Numbered from the stretch's first letter, positions 1 to 6,710 are shown. The stretch is DNA of 6,710 bases from Clostridiales bacterium (GCA_015655565.1 JAATEU010000376.1:1-6710); one strand, 5' to 3'. A program made the numbers and translations. The notes: generated by a model from the letters alone, not told the origin.

Positions 1-26
1 GTAATTGAAACATATGGAGGAAGCTT

Positions 27-2408
27 ATGAACGGGAAAGCTATAAAAAAGCTTGAATATAATAAAATGATTGATAAATTAATCACACTGGCAGGTTCAGG
101 CCTTGGCAGGGAATTATGCGCTGCCCTTCTGCCCAGTGCCGACATAAATGAGATTACGGCAAGGCAAAGAGAAACCTCGGATGCTTTATCCCGTATTTAC
201 CGGAAAGGCAGCTTAGGCTTTTATGGTGTCCACGACATCCGTGCTTCCTTAAAGCGGTTGGAAATCGGCTCGACTTTAGGTACAGGTGAACTTCTGCATA
301 TCAGCTCAGTACTGGATGCAGTCTTAAGAATCAAGGCCTACGGTGCCAGGGATAACGATGGAAATCCAGGGGATTCCCTGGATGGGATGTTTACTTCCCT
401 GGAGCCTTTAAGTCCTTTAAATAACGAAATAAAACGCTGCATTATCAGCGAGGAAGAAATAGCGGACGATGCAAGCCCGGCTTTAAAAAATATACGCCGT
501 TCCATGAAAACAGCAAATGACAGGATACATGAGCAGTTAAATTCCATGGTAAGTTCTTCCAGTTTCAGAACCATGCTCCAGGAGAATATTATTACCATGC
601 GCAACGGCAGGTATTGTCTGCCTGTCAGGCAGGAATACCGCAGCCAGTTTCCCGGTATGATCCATGACCAGTCCTCCTCGGGCTCTACCATATTTGTTGA
701 ACCGATGGCGGTTGTGAAACTAAATAATGATTTAAAGGAATTAGAGATTAAGGAGCAGGAGGAGGTTGAAAAAATACTGGCAGACTTAAGCAATCAGGCC
801 GGTCTGGAAACGGAAAAGCTGGATACCGATATCAAGGTTATAGCCCGGCTGGATTTTATATTTGCAAAAGCTGCCCTTTCCAGGCATATGAAAGGCAGTG
901 AACCCCTCTTTAACGATAAAGGTATTATAGCCATTAAAAAGGGAAGGCATCCCTTAATTGATCCGAAAAAGGTTGTTCCCATTGATATCACCTTAGGGAA
1001 GGATTTTAATCTGCTGGTTATCACAGGTCCTAATACCGGCGGAAAAACGGTATCCTTAAAAACGGTAGGCTTATTCACCCTGTTAGGGCAGGCAGGTTTA
1101 CACATTCCGGCTTTTGACGGTTCGGAATTAGCTGTATTTGAAGAAGTCTATGCCGATATTGGTGATGAACAGAGCATTGAACAAAGCTTGAGCACTTTCT
1201 CCTCCCATATGACAAACACGGTATCCATACTGGAGGCGGCGGATTATAAATCCCTTGTCCTATTTGATGAATTAGGTGCCGGAACCGATCCTACGGAAGG
1301 CGCCGCACTGGCTATGGCCATCCTTTCCAACCTGCACAAAAGAAAGGTCTGCACCATGGCAACCACCCATTACAGTGAATTAAAAATATATGCCCTGTCA
1401 ACGGAAGGTGTAAGCAATGCCTGCTGTGAGTTTGATATAGAAACCCTGCGCCCCACCTACCGGTTATTAATCGGCATTCCGGGCAAGAGCAATGCATTTG
1501 CCATATCTTCCAAGTTAGGGTTGCCGGACTCCATTATTGATGATGCTAAAAACCTGATCGGTAAACAGGATAAGAGCTTCGAGGATTTAATCAGTGATTT
1601 GGAGAAAAACCGTGTGACAATTGAAAATGAACGGTTGGAAATCAGTAAAACCAGAAAGGAAATTGAAGAATTACGCCTTAAGCTGGACCAAAAAATTGAG
1701 AAAACTGACAAAGCAAAAGAAAGAATTATGGCAGAAGCCAAGGAAGAAGCAAGAAAAATCCTGCAGGAAGCAAAGGATTTTGCCGACCGCACCATTAAAA
1801 ACTTTAATAAGTGGAGTGCAGAGGGTGGGTTCAGCAAAGATATGGAAAATGAGCGCGGTGCTCTCAGGGAAAAATTATCCCAGACCGAATCAAGCCTTGC
1901 GCTAAAAGGAAATAAAAATGTGAAAAAAGCACCGAAGCCCAGGGATTTTAAATTAGGAGATTCCGTTCATGTATTAAGCTTAGGCTTAAGAGGAACCGTA
2001 AGCAGCCTCCCTAATGCCAAAGGCGATTTATTTGTTCAAATGGGCATCCTGAGATCCCAGGTCAATATCAGTGATTTAGAATTAATTGACGAACCGGTAA
2101 TTACCGGCCCAAATATAAACCGTACCGGCAACGGTAAAATTAAGATATCAAAAACCGCAACCATAAATACGGAACTTAATCTGATTGGCAAGACGGTAGA
2201 TGAAGCCTTATCCATACTGGATAAATATTTGGATGACGCTTATCTTTCCCATCTTCCAAAGGTTACCATCATTCACGGACGGGGTACGGGAGCACTTAAG
2301 AATGCCGTACATTCCCACTTAAAAAGAACAAAATATGTGAAATCCTACCGTGAGGGAGTTTTCGGCGAAGGCGGCCAGGGTGTTACCATTGTTGAATTTG
2401 CGCAATAA
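27..2408 (+). CDS. mutS2: Endonuclease/ribosome-rescue ATPase MutS2
   Basis: Full-length MutS2 (793 residues; the Bacillus subtilis protein is about 785). In order: an N-terminal core/clamp region (about 1-310); an ABC-type ATPase with Walker A GPNTGGKT at 334-341 (Lys340), Walker B LVLFDE with Asp414-Glu415, and the switch histidine in TTHYSE (His448); a charged coiled coil (about 513-600); a KOW-like segment (about 640-690); and a C-terminal Smr domain (about 716-790) carrying HGRGTGALK. The family lacks the mismatch-recognition domain of MutS1; it is known to suppress homologous recombination and, in B. subtilis, to split collided ribosomes. The Smr entry motif reads LNLIG rather than the common LDLRG, which may weaken nuclease activity (inference). 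The ATG is set by GGAGG at 16-20 with a 6-nt spacer. It is probably the first visible gene of a transcript continuing into the two-component genes 45 nt downstream. Cytoplasmic. Confidence 0.97.
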   Translation: MNGKAIKKLEYNKMIDKLITLAGSGLGRELCAALLPSADINEITARQRETSDALSRIYRKGSLGFYGVHDIRASLKRLEIGSTLGTGELLHISSVLDAVLRIKAYGARDNDGNPGDSLDGMFTSLEPLSPLNNEIKRCIISEEEIADDASPALKNIRRSMKTANDRIHEQLNSMVSSSSFRTMLQENIITMRNGRYCLPVRQEYRSQFPGMIHDQSSSGSTIFVEPMAVVKLNNDLKELEIKEQEEVEKILADLSNQAGLETEKLDTDIKVIARLDFIFAKAALSRHMKGSEPLFNDKGIIAIKKGRHPLIDPKKVVPIDITLGKDFNLLVITGPNTGGKTVSLKTVGLFTLLGQAGLHIPAFDGSELAVFEEVYADIGDEQSIEQSLSTFSSHMTNTVSILEAADYKSLVLFDELGAGTDPTEGAALAMAILSNLHKRKVCTMATTHYSELKIYALSTEGVSNACCEFDIETLRPTYRLLIGIPGKSNAFAISSKLGLPDSIIDDAKNLIGKQDKSFEDLISDLEKNRVTIENERLEISKTRKEIEELRLKLDQKIEKTDKAKERIMAEAKEEARKILQEAKDFADRTIKNFNKWSAEGGFSKDMENERGALREKLSQTESSLALKGNKNVKKAPKPRDFKLGDSVHVLSLGLRGTVSSLPNAKGDLFVQMGILRSQVNISDLELIDEPVITGPNINRTGNGKIKISKTATINTELNLIGKTVDEALSILDKYLDDAYLSHLPKVTIIHGRGTGALKNAVHSHLKRTKYVKSYREGVFGEGGQGVTIVEFAQ

Positions 2409-2453
2409 GAATACCCTCGGACCGAAAGTACTCCGATAACAGAAAGGAGCTTT

Positions 2454-3170
2454 ATGGCTACAAAACAAAAAATATTAATTGTCGATGATGATGTAAATAT
2501 AGCCGGCTTAATTTCCCTTTATCTTACTAAGGAATGCTTTGATACCCTTATGGTCCATGATGGTGAGGAGGCAATTCTTAAATTTGCAAGCTATGAGCCC
2601 AATTTAATCTTATTAGACTTAATGCTTCCCGGCATTGACGGTTATGAGGTCTGCAGGGAAATCCGGAAAACTTCTGCCGTCCCCATTATCATGTTATCCG
2701 CTAAGGGGGAAATATTTGATAAAGTACTTGGACTGGAGCTTGGAGCGGATGATTATATCATTAAACCGTTTGATTCCAAGGAATTAGTTGCCCGGGTCAA
2801 GGCCGTCCTAAGACGGTTTCATCCGGCCGTCACACCGGCGGCAGAGCCCATTGTGTCAGAACAGACCGGAGATTATGCTGCATATCCTGATCTTGTTATT
2901 AATCAATCCAACTATTCCGTCCTATACTATGGAAGTACCATCGAAATGCCGCCAAAAGAGCTGGAATTATTCTATTTTCTTGCTTCCCATCCAAACCAGG
3001 TATTTACCAGAGAGCAGCTTTTAGACCACATATGGGGATATGAGTATATCGGGGACACCAGAACTGTTGATGTACATATTAAAAGGCTGAGGGAAAAGAT
3101 AAAAGATCATGTTTCCTGGAGTTTATCAACCGTATGGGGTATCGGATACAAATTCGAAGTGAAAAAATAA
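2454..3170 (+). CDS. OmpR/PhoB-family DNA-binding response regulator
   Basis: A complete 238-residue two-component response regulator. The N-terminal receiver domain (about 5-120) has the acidic pocket DDD at 11-13, the phospho-acceptor Asp55 in LLDLMLPGIDG, the switch Ser82 in MLSAKG and the conserved Lys104 in IIKPF. After a linker (about 121-143) comes a winged-helix DNA-binding domain (about 144-236), with the typical signatures PPKELELFYFLA, FTREQLLDHIWG and RTVDVHIKRLREK. The ATG is preceded by AAGGAG at 2444-2449. It is followed 23 nt later by a sensor kinase, so the two form a cognate pair. It should bind promoter DNA as a dimer when phosphorylated; the regulon cannot be read from this window. 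No specific named orthologue was recognised, so no symbol is given. Because the partner kinase is interrupted by a stop, this regulator may be orphaned unless another phosphodonor acts on it. Confidence 0.95.
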   Translation: MATKQKILIVDDDVNIAGLISLYLTKECFDTLMVHDGEEAILKFASYEPNLILLDLMLPGIDGYEVCREIRKTSAVPIIMLSAKGEIFDKVLGLELGADDYIIKPFDSKELVARVKAVLRRFHPAVTPAAEPIVSEQTGDYAAYPDLVINQSNYSVLYYGSTIEMPPKELELFYFLASHPNQVFTREQLLDHIWGYEYIGDTRTVDVHIKRLREKIKDHVSWSLSTVWGIGYKFEVKK

Positions 3171-3183
3171 CGGAACGGCATGC

Positions 3184-3189
3184 GGGAGG
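3184..3189 (+). promoter_or_regulatory. Ribosome binding site fixing the histidine kinase start
   Basis: GGGAGG lies 4 nt before ATG 3194. The open frame extends upstream to another ATG at 3134, but that start would sit inside the response-regulator gene and lacks a comparable site. Starting at 3194 gives a protein that opens directly with a basic cap (MKRYLW) and a membrane helix, as expected for a sensor kinase. Confidence 0.75.
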
Positions 3190-3193
3190 TTAT

Positions 3194-4612
3194 ATGAAAC
3201 GGTACTTATGGATTAAGCTTTTGATTTGTTATATATTTTCAGCCGTACTTATGTTTGTATTGCTGAACACATATGGCGCAGACCGATATGAGAAGAAATT
3301 AATAGAAGAAAAAAAATCTTTATTGTATAACGAAGCCGCTTCCATATCCTCCGGATATATGACCGGTTTCTATAATGAAGAATTATCCCTTCCTTACCTT
3401 ACGACGCAAATAAAAACCATTGGTTCTATTCTGGATGCCCGTATCTGGATTGTAAATACCGGCGGCTTGGTTATATCGGATACAAAGCCTGATGCAGAAA
3501 ATGAAGAGCCGATTAAGATTTTTGATATAGATTCTGACTTCTTGGATGAAACCTTTCACAATTATACCATTATGAAAGATGTCTTATCGGAACCCATGAT
3601 AAGTGTGGTATATCGGGTATTCTATAAATATCAGGTCCGGGGATATATCGTAATGCATTCTGCCCTGAGCTGAATAAAAAATGAAAGCATTTATGTTATT
3701 GATACCATAAATATATGTTTCCTTATTTTTCTGGTATTTTTATTTATTATTTTTATTTACCTTTATTATTTAACTATTATTCCTCTGAACAAAATAAATA
3801 AAGCGGCTGCTGAATATACAAAGGGGAACTATTCCTACTCCTTAAAAATGAAACAGCGGGATGAATATGGAGCCCTTGCAAATTCCTTATCCTATATGGC
3901 AGGTGAAATCAGTAATCTGGACGATTACCAAAAAAAGTTTGTGGCAAATATCTCACACGACTTCCGTTCTCCGTTAACCTCCATAAAAGGCTATGCGGAA
4001 GCACTCCAGGATGGAACCATTCCCTATGAAATGAAGGATAAATACCTTGGAATTATACTTTTCGAAACGGAACGCCTGAACAAGCTTACTACAAGCCTTT
4101 TAGCCTTAAACAGTTTTGAAAATCACGGTACTCTGTTAGAAATTTTTTCCTTTGATATTAACCACATCATTAAAAAAACGGCCGAAAGCTTTGAAGGCGC
4201 CTGCACCCAGAAAAAGATTACTTTAAATCTTATTTTTTCATCAAAAGAAACCTTTGTAGACGCTGATATGGGTAAAATCCAGCAGGTCCTGTACAATCTT
4301 CTGGATAATGCAATTAAGTTCAGCCATTCCAATTCCACAATAAAGGTATCTACTGTGGAAAAAGGTGATAAGATATTTATTTCCGTTAAGGATAACGGCA
4401 TCGGCATTCCAAAAGACAGTTTGAAAAAGATATGGGAACGTTTCTATAAAACTGACGCCTCAAGAGGCAAAGATAAAAAGGGAACCGGACTTGGCCTTTC
4501 CATTTCTAAGGAAATTATTGCCGCCCATAATGAAAATATTAATGTTATCAGTACGGAGGGAGTTGGGACTGAATTTATCTTTAGTCTGCCCCGGACGGAA
4601 AGTTTCCTGTAA
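3194..4612 (+). pseudogene. Sensor histidine kinase interrupted by in-frame TGA
   Basis: One continuous 472-codon frame with a single internal stop, TGA at 3671-3673 (codon 160). Before it: membrane helix 1 (about 7-25) and an extracytoplasmic sensor region (about 28-159), perhaps Cache/PAS-like (stretch DARIWIVNTGGLVISD). After it, in the same frame: a very hydrophobic helix 2 (about 171-195), a HAMP linker (about 193-245), a HisKA domain with phospho-accepting His255 in ISHDFRSPLTSIKG, and an HATPase_c domain with the N box (Asn372 in NLLDNAIKFS), G1 DNGIGIP (Asp400), F box RFYKTD and G2 GTGLGLSI (430-437). All catalytic motifs are intact and there is no frameshift. If TGA terminates, the product is a membrane-anchored sensor without a kinase. 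Restart at ATG 3848 is unlikely: the nearest purine-rich site (3822-3827) is about 20 nt away and helix 2 would be lost. It pairs with the response regulator just upstream. It may be a fresh nonsense mutation or a base-call error. Confidence 0.88.
3671..3673 (+). other. Internal TGA stop in the histidine kinase frame
   Basis: Reading upstream gives YIVMHSALS, and downstream the same frame continues IKNESIYVIDT into the second membrane helix and HAMP domain without any shift. The replaced residue is unknown; TCA (Ser), TTA (Leu), GGA (Gly), CGA or AGA (Arg), TGG (Trp) and TGT/TGC (Cys) are all one base away. The following base is A. Confidence 0.9.
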
Positions 4613-4630
4613 GTTTATAGTTCTCCGCAG

Positions 4631-4680
4631 CTTATACAGGTGGGACAAAGACCAGTACAGTGTTGCGTAAGTTTTGTTTA
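4631..4680 (+). terminator. Possible weak terminator after the histidine kinase
   Basis: In the 70-nt gap between the convergent kinase and trmL genes, CTTATACAG (4631-4639) can pair with 4663-4671 (ending GCGTAAG), with one A-C mismatch and G-T wobbles. It is followed on the + strand by the T-rich run TTTTGTTTA. The loop is large (about 23 nt) and a competing pairing between 4606-4613 and 4631-4640 exists, so this is only a candidate. Confidence 0.25.
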
Positions 4681-4682
4681 AT

Positions 4683-5210
4683 TCAAGGTTTGATATTTGC
4701 GTTGGAGCAAGGCGGATTCTCATCCCAGGTATGGTGATGAAGCTGTCCGGCTCTCTTCATTCCGGAGAAATTATTCTGGCGCAGTGCTTCATACAAAACG
4801 ATAGCTACGGAATTGGCCAGGTTAAGGGAACGGCTCTCTCCAATCATCGGGATGCGGACGGCATTCTCTTTATTAAGGAGCAGTATTTCCTCCGGAATAC
4901 CGGCGCTTTCTTTACCAAACATGATAAAGCAATCCGGTTCATAATCTGCCGCTGTATAAACATTAACAGCCTTTGTCGTTGCCATATATATTTTAGCCTT
5001 GGGATTTCTGGTCAGGAAATCTTCATAATTATCATAAATCGCAACGTCTAAATCTTTCCAATAATCTAACCCTGCTCTTTTAATTTCCTTCTCATTTAGT
5101 TTAAATCCCAACGGCTCTATTAAATGCAATCTGGTTCCAGTAGCCACGCAGGTTCTTCCGATATTTCCCGTATTTGCAGGAATTTCCGGTTCAAACAATA
5201 TAACATTCAT
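4683..5210 (-). CDS. trmL: tRNA (cytidine/uridine-34-2'-O)-methyltransferase TrmL
   Basis: A complete 175-residue SPOUT-class methyltransferase. The family uses S-adenosylmethionine to 2'-O-methylate the wobble base (C34 or cmnm5U34) of tRNA-Leu isoacceptors and works as a cytoplasmic dimer with a trefoil-knot active site. Visible signatures are EPEIPANTGNIGRTC (7-21), FGKESAGIP (98-106) and the knot region IPMIGESRSLNLANSVAIVL (120-139). E. coli TrmL is about 157 residues; here the extra length is a C-terminal tail after HTWDEN with no recognisable motif. The start is supported by GGAG (complement of 5218-5221) 7 nt before the ATG. It ends in TGA (complement of 4683-4685); the frame beyond runs only 16 more codons to TAA without conserved sequence, so this TGA behaves as a true stop. 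It is 77 nt downstream of cheX on the same strand and may have its own promoter in that AT-rich gap, but no convincing -35/-10 pair could be chosen. Confidence 0.94.
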   Translation of the reverse strand: MNVILFEPEIPANTGNIGRTCVATGTRLHLIEPLGFKLNEKEIKRAGLDYWKDLDVAIYDNYEDFLTRNPKAKIYMATTKAVNVYTAADYEPDCFIMFGKESAGIPEEILLLNKENAVRIPMIGESRSLNLANSVAIVLYEALRQNNFSGMKRAGQLHHHTWDENPPCSNANIKP

Positions 5211-5287
5211 TCTAAAACTCCACTCTTACTTATGTATAAAAACATTCTATCATTCACAATCTATAAAATAATTGCAAACAACCTAAA

Positions 5288-5752
5288 TTACTTGATTGCC
5301 ACATTAATTTCAATAAATTTACTGTCATCATAAATTAAGGGTATGCAGACATTCTGAGAATAATTATTAGTAAACGAAACATTACCGGAACAAAGGGTGG
5401 GAGGCGTAATATCAATGCCGATTCCTTTTGTTGAAAATATTGTTGCGGTATTACCCATAATCATATTACCTAACTAACAAACAGCACTTGTTGATAATTC
5501 ATCTAATTGTGTTATTGGCATCATAATCATCTTTGATGCAATGTCACAAGCCACCATATTGGGAAATGCAATCATCGCCTGACCTCTTATTTCTCCCGTA
5601 ATTCCTATCATAATAACTAATGTATCCTCAGTAAAATCCGTATCTTTTACATATGGTTTTCCGATTTTTACATCTACAAAACACATATCCTTCAGTATCT
5701 TCGTTGCGGCTATTAAAAAGGGATTTATGTGCTCTGCATTCAATCCTGCCAT
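5288..5752 (-). pseudogene. cheX: CheX-type chemotaxis phosphatase interrupted by in-frame TAG
   Basis: CheX proteins dephosphorylate CheY-P in the cytoplasm through an S/D-x3-E-x2-N motif and are about 150-155 residues long. The first 92 codons match this family: HINPFLIA near the N-terminus, IMIGITGEIRGQAMIAF (48-64), and ASKMIMMPITQLDELSTSAV (72-91). Codon 93 is TAG (complement of 5474-5476). Translating on in the same frame gives LGNMIMGNTATIFS, GIDITPPTLCSG and a final strand FIEINVAIK, ending at TAA (complement of 5288-5290): 154 positions in all, the normal size. The TAG sits at the glutamate of S89-AVC-[93]-LG-N96, so termination removes the catalytic half. There is no frameshift or deletion. 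The start is strongly supported by AGGAGG (within 5761-5767, complement) 8 nt upstream. No other motility or chemotaxis gene is visible, so its partner lies elsewhere. It may be a recent pseudogene, a base-call error or, less likely, a read-through gene. Confidence 0.85.
5474..5476 (-). other. Amber codon at the CheX catalytic glutamate position
   Basis: The + strand reads CTA, giving TAG on the coding strand. Flanking residues are LSTSAVC before and LGNMIMGN after, matching the family pattern SAxxELGNM in which the amber codon replaces E. GAG to TAG is one transversion. Confidence 0.88.
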
Positions 5753-5774
5753 AAGTTTATCCTCCTAAGTAATA

Positions 5775-5801
5775 ATGGCATCTGTTCCTGACAGACACCA
5801 T
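5775..5801 (-). promoter_or_regulatory. Hairpin in the cheX 5' leader
   Basis: Read on the - strand, TGGTGTCTGT (complement of 5791-5800) pairs along its full length with ACAGATGCCA (complement of 5776-5785) around a 5-nt CAGGA loop, with two G-U wobbles and one further A-U pair at the base. On the + strand the same positions give two A-C mismatches, so the structure is favoured only in RNA made towards cheX. It ends about 8 nt before the AGGAGG site and leaves it free. It is followed by the moderately U-rich TTATTACTT, so it could be a terminator for the upstream aminotransferase rather than a leader element. Confidence 0.45.
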
Positions 5802-5819
5802 CTGATATGTCATAATTTG

Positions 5820-5849
5820 ATTTTATCATAAATACTACTACTATTGCAA
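5820..5849 (-). promoter_or_regulatory. Candidate sigma-A-type promoter for cheX
   Basis: On the - strand, TTGCAA (complement of 5844-5849) and TAAAAT (complement of 5820-5825) are separated by 18 nt in the AT-rich gap between the aminotransferase and cheX. The matches are 4 of 6 and 5 of 6 to the consensus. This would place the hairpin at 5775-5801 inside the transcript leader. No motility sigma-factor (SigD) consensus was seen. Confidence 0.35.
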
Positions 5850-5864
5850 TATAAAATAGTATTT
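5830..5864. repeat. Dyad symmetry over the candidate cheX promoter
   Basis: AAATACTA (5830-5837) and TAGTATTT (5857-5864) are perfect inverted repeats, and the self-complementary ATTGCAAT (5843-5850) sits at almost the same centre. The candidate -35 element lies inside. It could be a regulator-binding operator or a weak hairpin after the aminotransferase gene. A second inverted repeat, AAATAGT (5854-5860) with ACTATTT (5871-5877), overlaps it and the aminotransferase stop. In such AT-rich DNA chance symmetry is quite possible. Confidence 0.35.
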
Positions 5865-5871
5865 TTATAAA

Positions 5872-6710
5872 CTATTTATTTCTATATTTCTTCACAAACC
5901 TCTCAATACATTCAATTGCAACCTTCAGATTCTCAATGGAATAGGCATAGGATATTCTTAAAAAGCCTTCTCCGCAGTCTCCGAACGCTGTTCCGGGTAC
6001 AACTGCAACCTTTTCTTCCTTCAATAAGGTGGTAGCAAATTCTTCTGAACTCATCCCTAAACTTTTGATGCATGGAAAAACATAAAAGGCGCCATAAGGT
6101 TCAAAACATTCCAGGCCCATTTTACGGAATGCATGAATCAGATATCTTCTTCTTTGGTTATATGCATCACGCATCATTTCTACGTCCGGATCACCATTTT
6201 TTAAGGCCTCAATTGCTGCATACTGACTGGTTGTCGGTGCACACATAATAGCATATTGATGGATCTTAAGCATTTGCTCAATAATCCTGTCCGGACCTGC
6301 AGCATACCCTAACCGCCAGCCGGTCATTGCATAGGATTTGGAAAATCCGTTAATCAGGATTGTTCTTTCCTTCATACCGGGAAATTCTGCAATGGACACA
6401 TGTTTTTTCCCATAGGTAAGTTCAGAATAAATCTCATCTGATAGTACAAATATATCTTTTTCCTCTACAATCTTAACAATTTCTATTAAGTCATCATACT
6501 CCATGACAGCTCCTGTGGGATTATTCGGAAAAGGCATTATCAAAACCTTTGTTTTATCCGTTATTGCATTTAGAAGCTCCTCTTTCATTAATCTGAACTG
6601 GTTTTCAGCTTTTAATTCTATTATAACCGGTTTGCCGCCTGCTAAGGCAACACACGGCAAATAGGATACATAGCTTGGCTGAGGTATTAAAACCTCATCT
6701 CCCGGATCCA
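5872..6710 (-). CDS. PLP-dependent aminotransferase, class I/II (5' end outside window)
   Basis: The frame stays open to the right edge, so the gene is cut by the window: 278 C-terminal residues are visible of a family usually about 390 long. The frame continues through codon TTG at 6658-6660 into DEVLIPQPSYVSYLP, so no start lies in the window. Fold-type I aminotransferase signatures are PNNPTG (substrate/cofactor Asn), LSDEIYSELTYG (Asp and Tyr contacting the pyridoxal ring), GFSKSYAMTGWRLGY (Schiff-base Lys) and FLRISYA (Arg binding the substrate carboxylate). The enzyme transfers amino groups between an amino acid and a 2-oxo acid in the cytoplasm. It most resembles the AspB/PatA-like branch; substrate (aspartate, N-acetyl-diaminopimelate or aromatic) cannot be decided from this part. 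It ends in TAG (complement of 5872-5874), with an in-frame TAA three codons later. It lies 119 nt upstream of cheX on the same strand. Confidence 0.94.
   Translation of the reverse strand, partial: DPGDEVLIPQPSYVSYLPCVALAGGKPVIIELKAENQFRLMKEELLNAITDKTKVLIMPFPNNPTGAVMEYDDLIEIVKIVEEKDIFVLSDEIYSELTYGKKHVSIAEFPGMKERTILINGFSKSYAMTGWRLGYAAGPDRIIEQMLKIHQYAIMCAPTTSQYAAIEALKNGDPDVEMMRDAYNQRRRYLIHAFRKMGLECFEPYGAFYVFPCIKSLGMSSEEFATTLLKEEKVAVVPGTAFGDCGEGFLRISYAYSIENLKVAIECIERFVKKYRNK

Noticed and set aside
338..1837. Open frames on the - strand and in other frames within mutS2 (for example 338-793, 794-1105, 1457-1837, and + strand 1621-1905)
   Set aside because: They lie fully inside the clearly coding mutS2 gene, have low-complexity or Ser/Leu/Phe-rich translations with no domain, and lack ribosome binding sites.
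2417..2436. Small inverted repeat TCGGA/TCCGA between mutS2 and the response regulator
   Set aside because: Only 5 bp with a 10-nt loop and no T-run; too weak to call a terminator or operator.
3671..3692. Selenocysteine insertion at the kinase TGA
   Set aside because: A tiny AAATG/CATTT hairpin follows at 3679-3692, but it is short and AT-only apart from one pair, with nothing like a bacterial SECIS loop. Histidine kinases are not known selenoproteins at this position.
3848..4612. Kinase half as an independent gene starting at ATG 3848
   Set aside because: No ribosome binding site at a useful distance, and this start falls in the middle of the HAMP linker; the true frame continues upstream through the second membrane helix to the TGA.
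4674..5333. + strand open frames opposite trmL (4674-5051 and 5124-5333)
   Set aside because: They are antisense to the conserved TrmL frame and their translations show no recognisable domain.
3671..5476. An organism-wide alternative genetic code (TGA or TAG as sense)
   Set aside because: Tryptophan is encoded by TGG throughout, trmL ends in TGA and the aminotransferase in TAG at the expected family lengths, so standard code 11 fits.

Overview
The window looks like a chromosomal segment of a moderately low-GC, AT-leaning Gram-positive anaerobe, most likely a clostridial Lachnospiraceae-type bacterium. This is inferred from strong GGAGG-type ribosome binding sites, tight operon spacing, and the protein sequences themselves (clostridial-style MutS2, OmpR-type two-component pair, TrmL, CheX and an AspB/PatA-like aminotransferase). 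No mobile element, CRISPR array, rRNA or tRNA was seen.

Layout: three genes run on the + strand: mutS2 (27-2408), an OmpR/PhoB-family response regulator (2454-3170) and its sensor histidine kinase (3194-4612). Gaps of 45 and 23 nt suggest one transcript. They converge on three genes on the - strand: trmL (4683-5210), cheX (5288-5752) and an aminotransferase whose 5' end lies beyond the right edge (5872-6710).

The main observation is that two of the six genes are each split by one in-frame stop codon, while the reading frame on both sides stays intact and recognisable. In the histidine kinase a TGA at 3671-3673 (codon 160) separates the sensor half from the second membrane helix, HAMP and kinase domains. 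In cheX a TAG at 5474-5476 (codon 93) falls exactly where the family has the catalytic glutamate of its S/D-x3-E-x2-N phosphatase motif; GAG to TAG is a single change. Hand translation past the TAG recovers 61 further CheX-like residues ending at TAA 5288-5290. Neither gene has a frameshift. The simplest explanations are very recent nonsense mutations or base-call errors; read-through is possible but less likely.

Functionally, MutS2 handles recombination intermediates or collided ribosomes, TrmL modifies the wobble base of tRNA-Leu, the two-component pair senses an unknown signal, CheX dephosphorylates CheY-P, and the aminotransferase acts in amino-acid metabolism. I see no single pathway joining them, and no convincing new multi-gene system. 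Secondary points are a hairpin in the cheX leader that pairs perfectly only in the cheX-sense RNA, and a dyad over the candidate cheX promoter.
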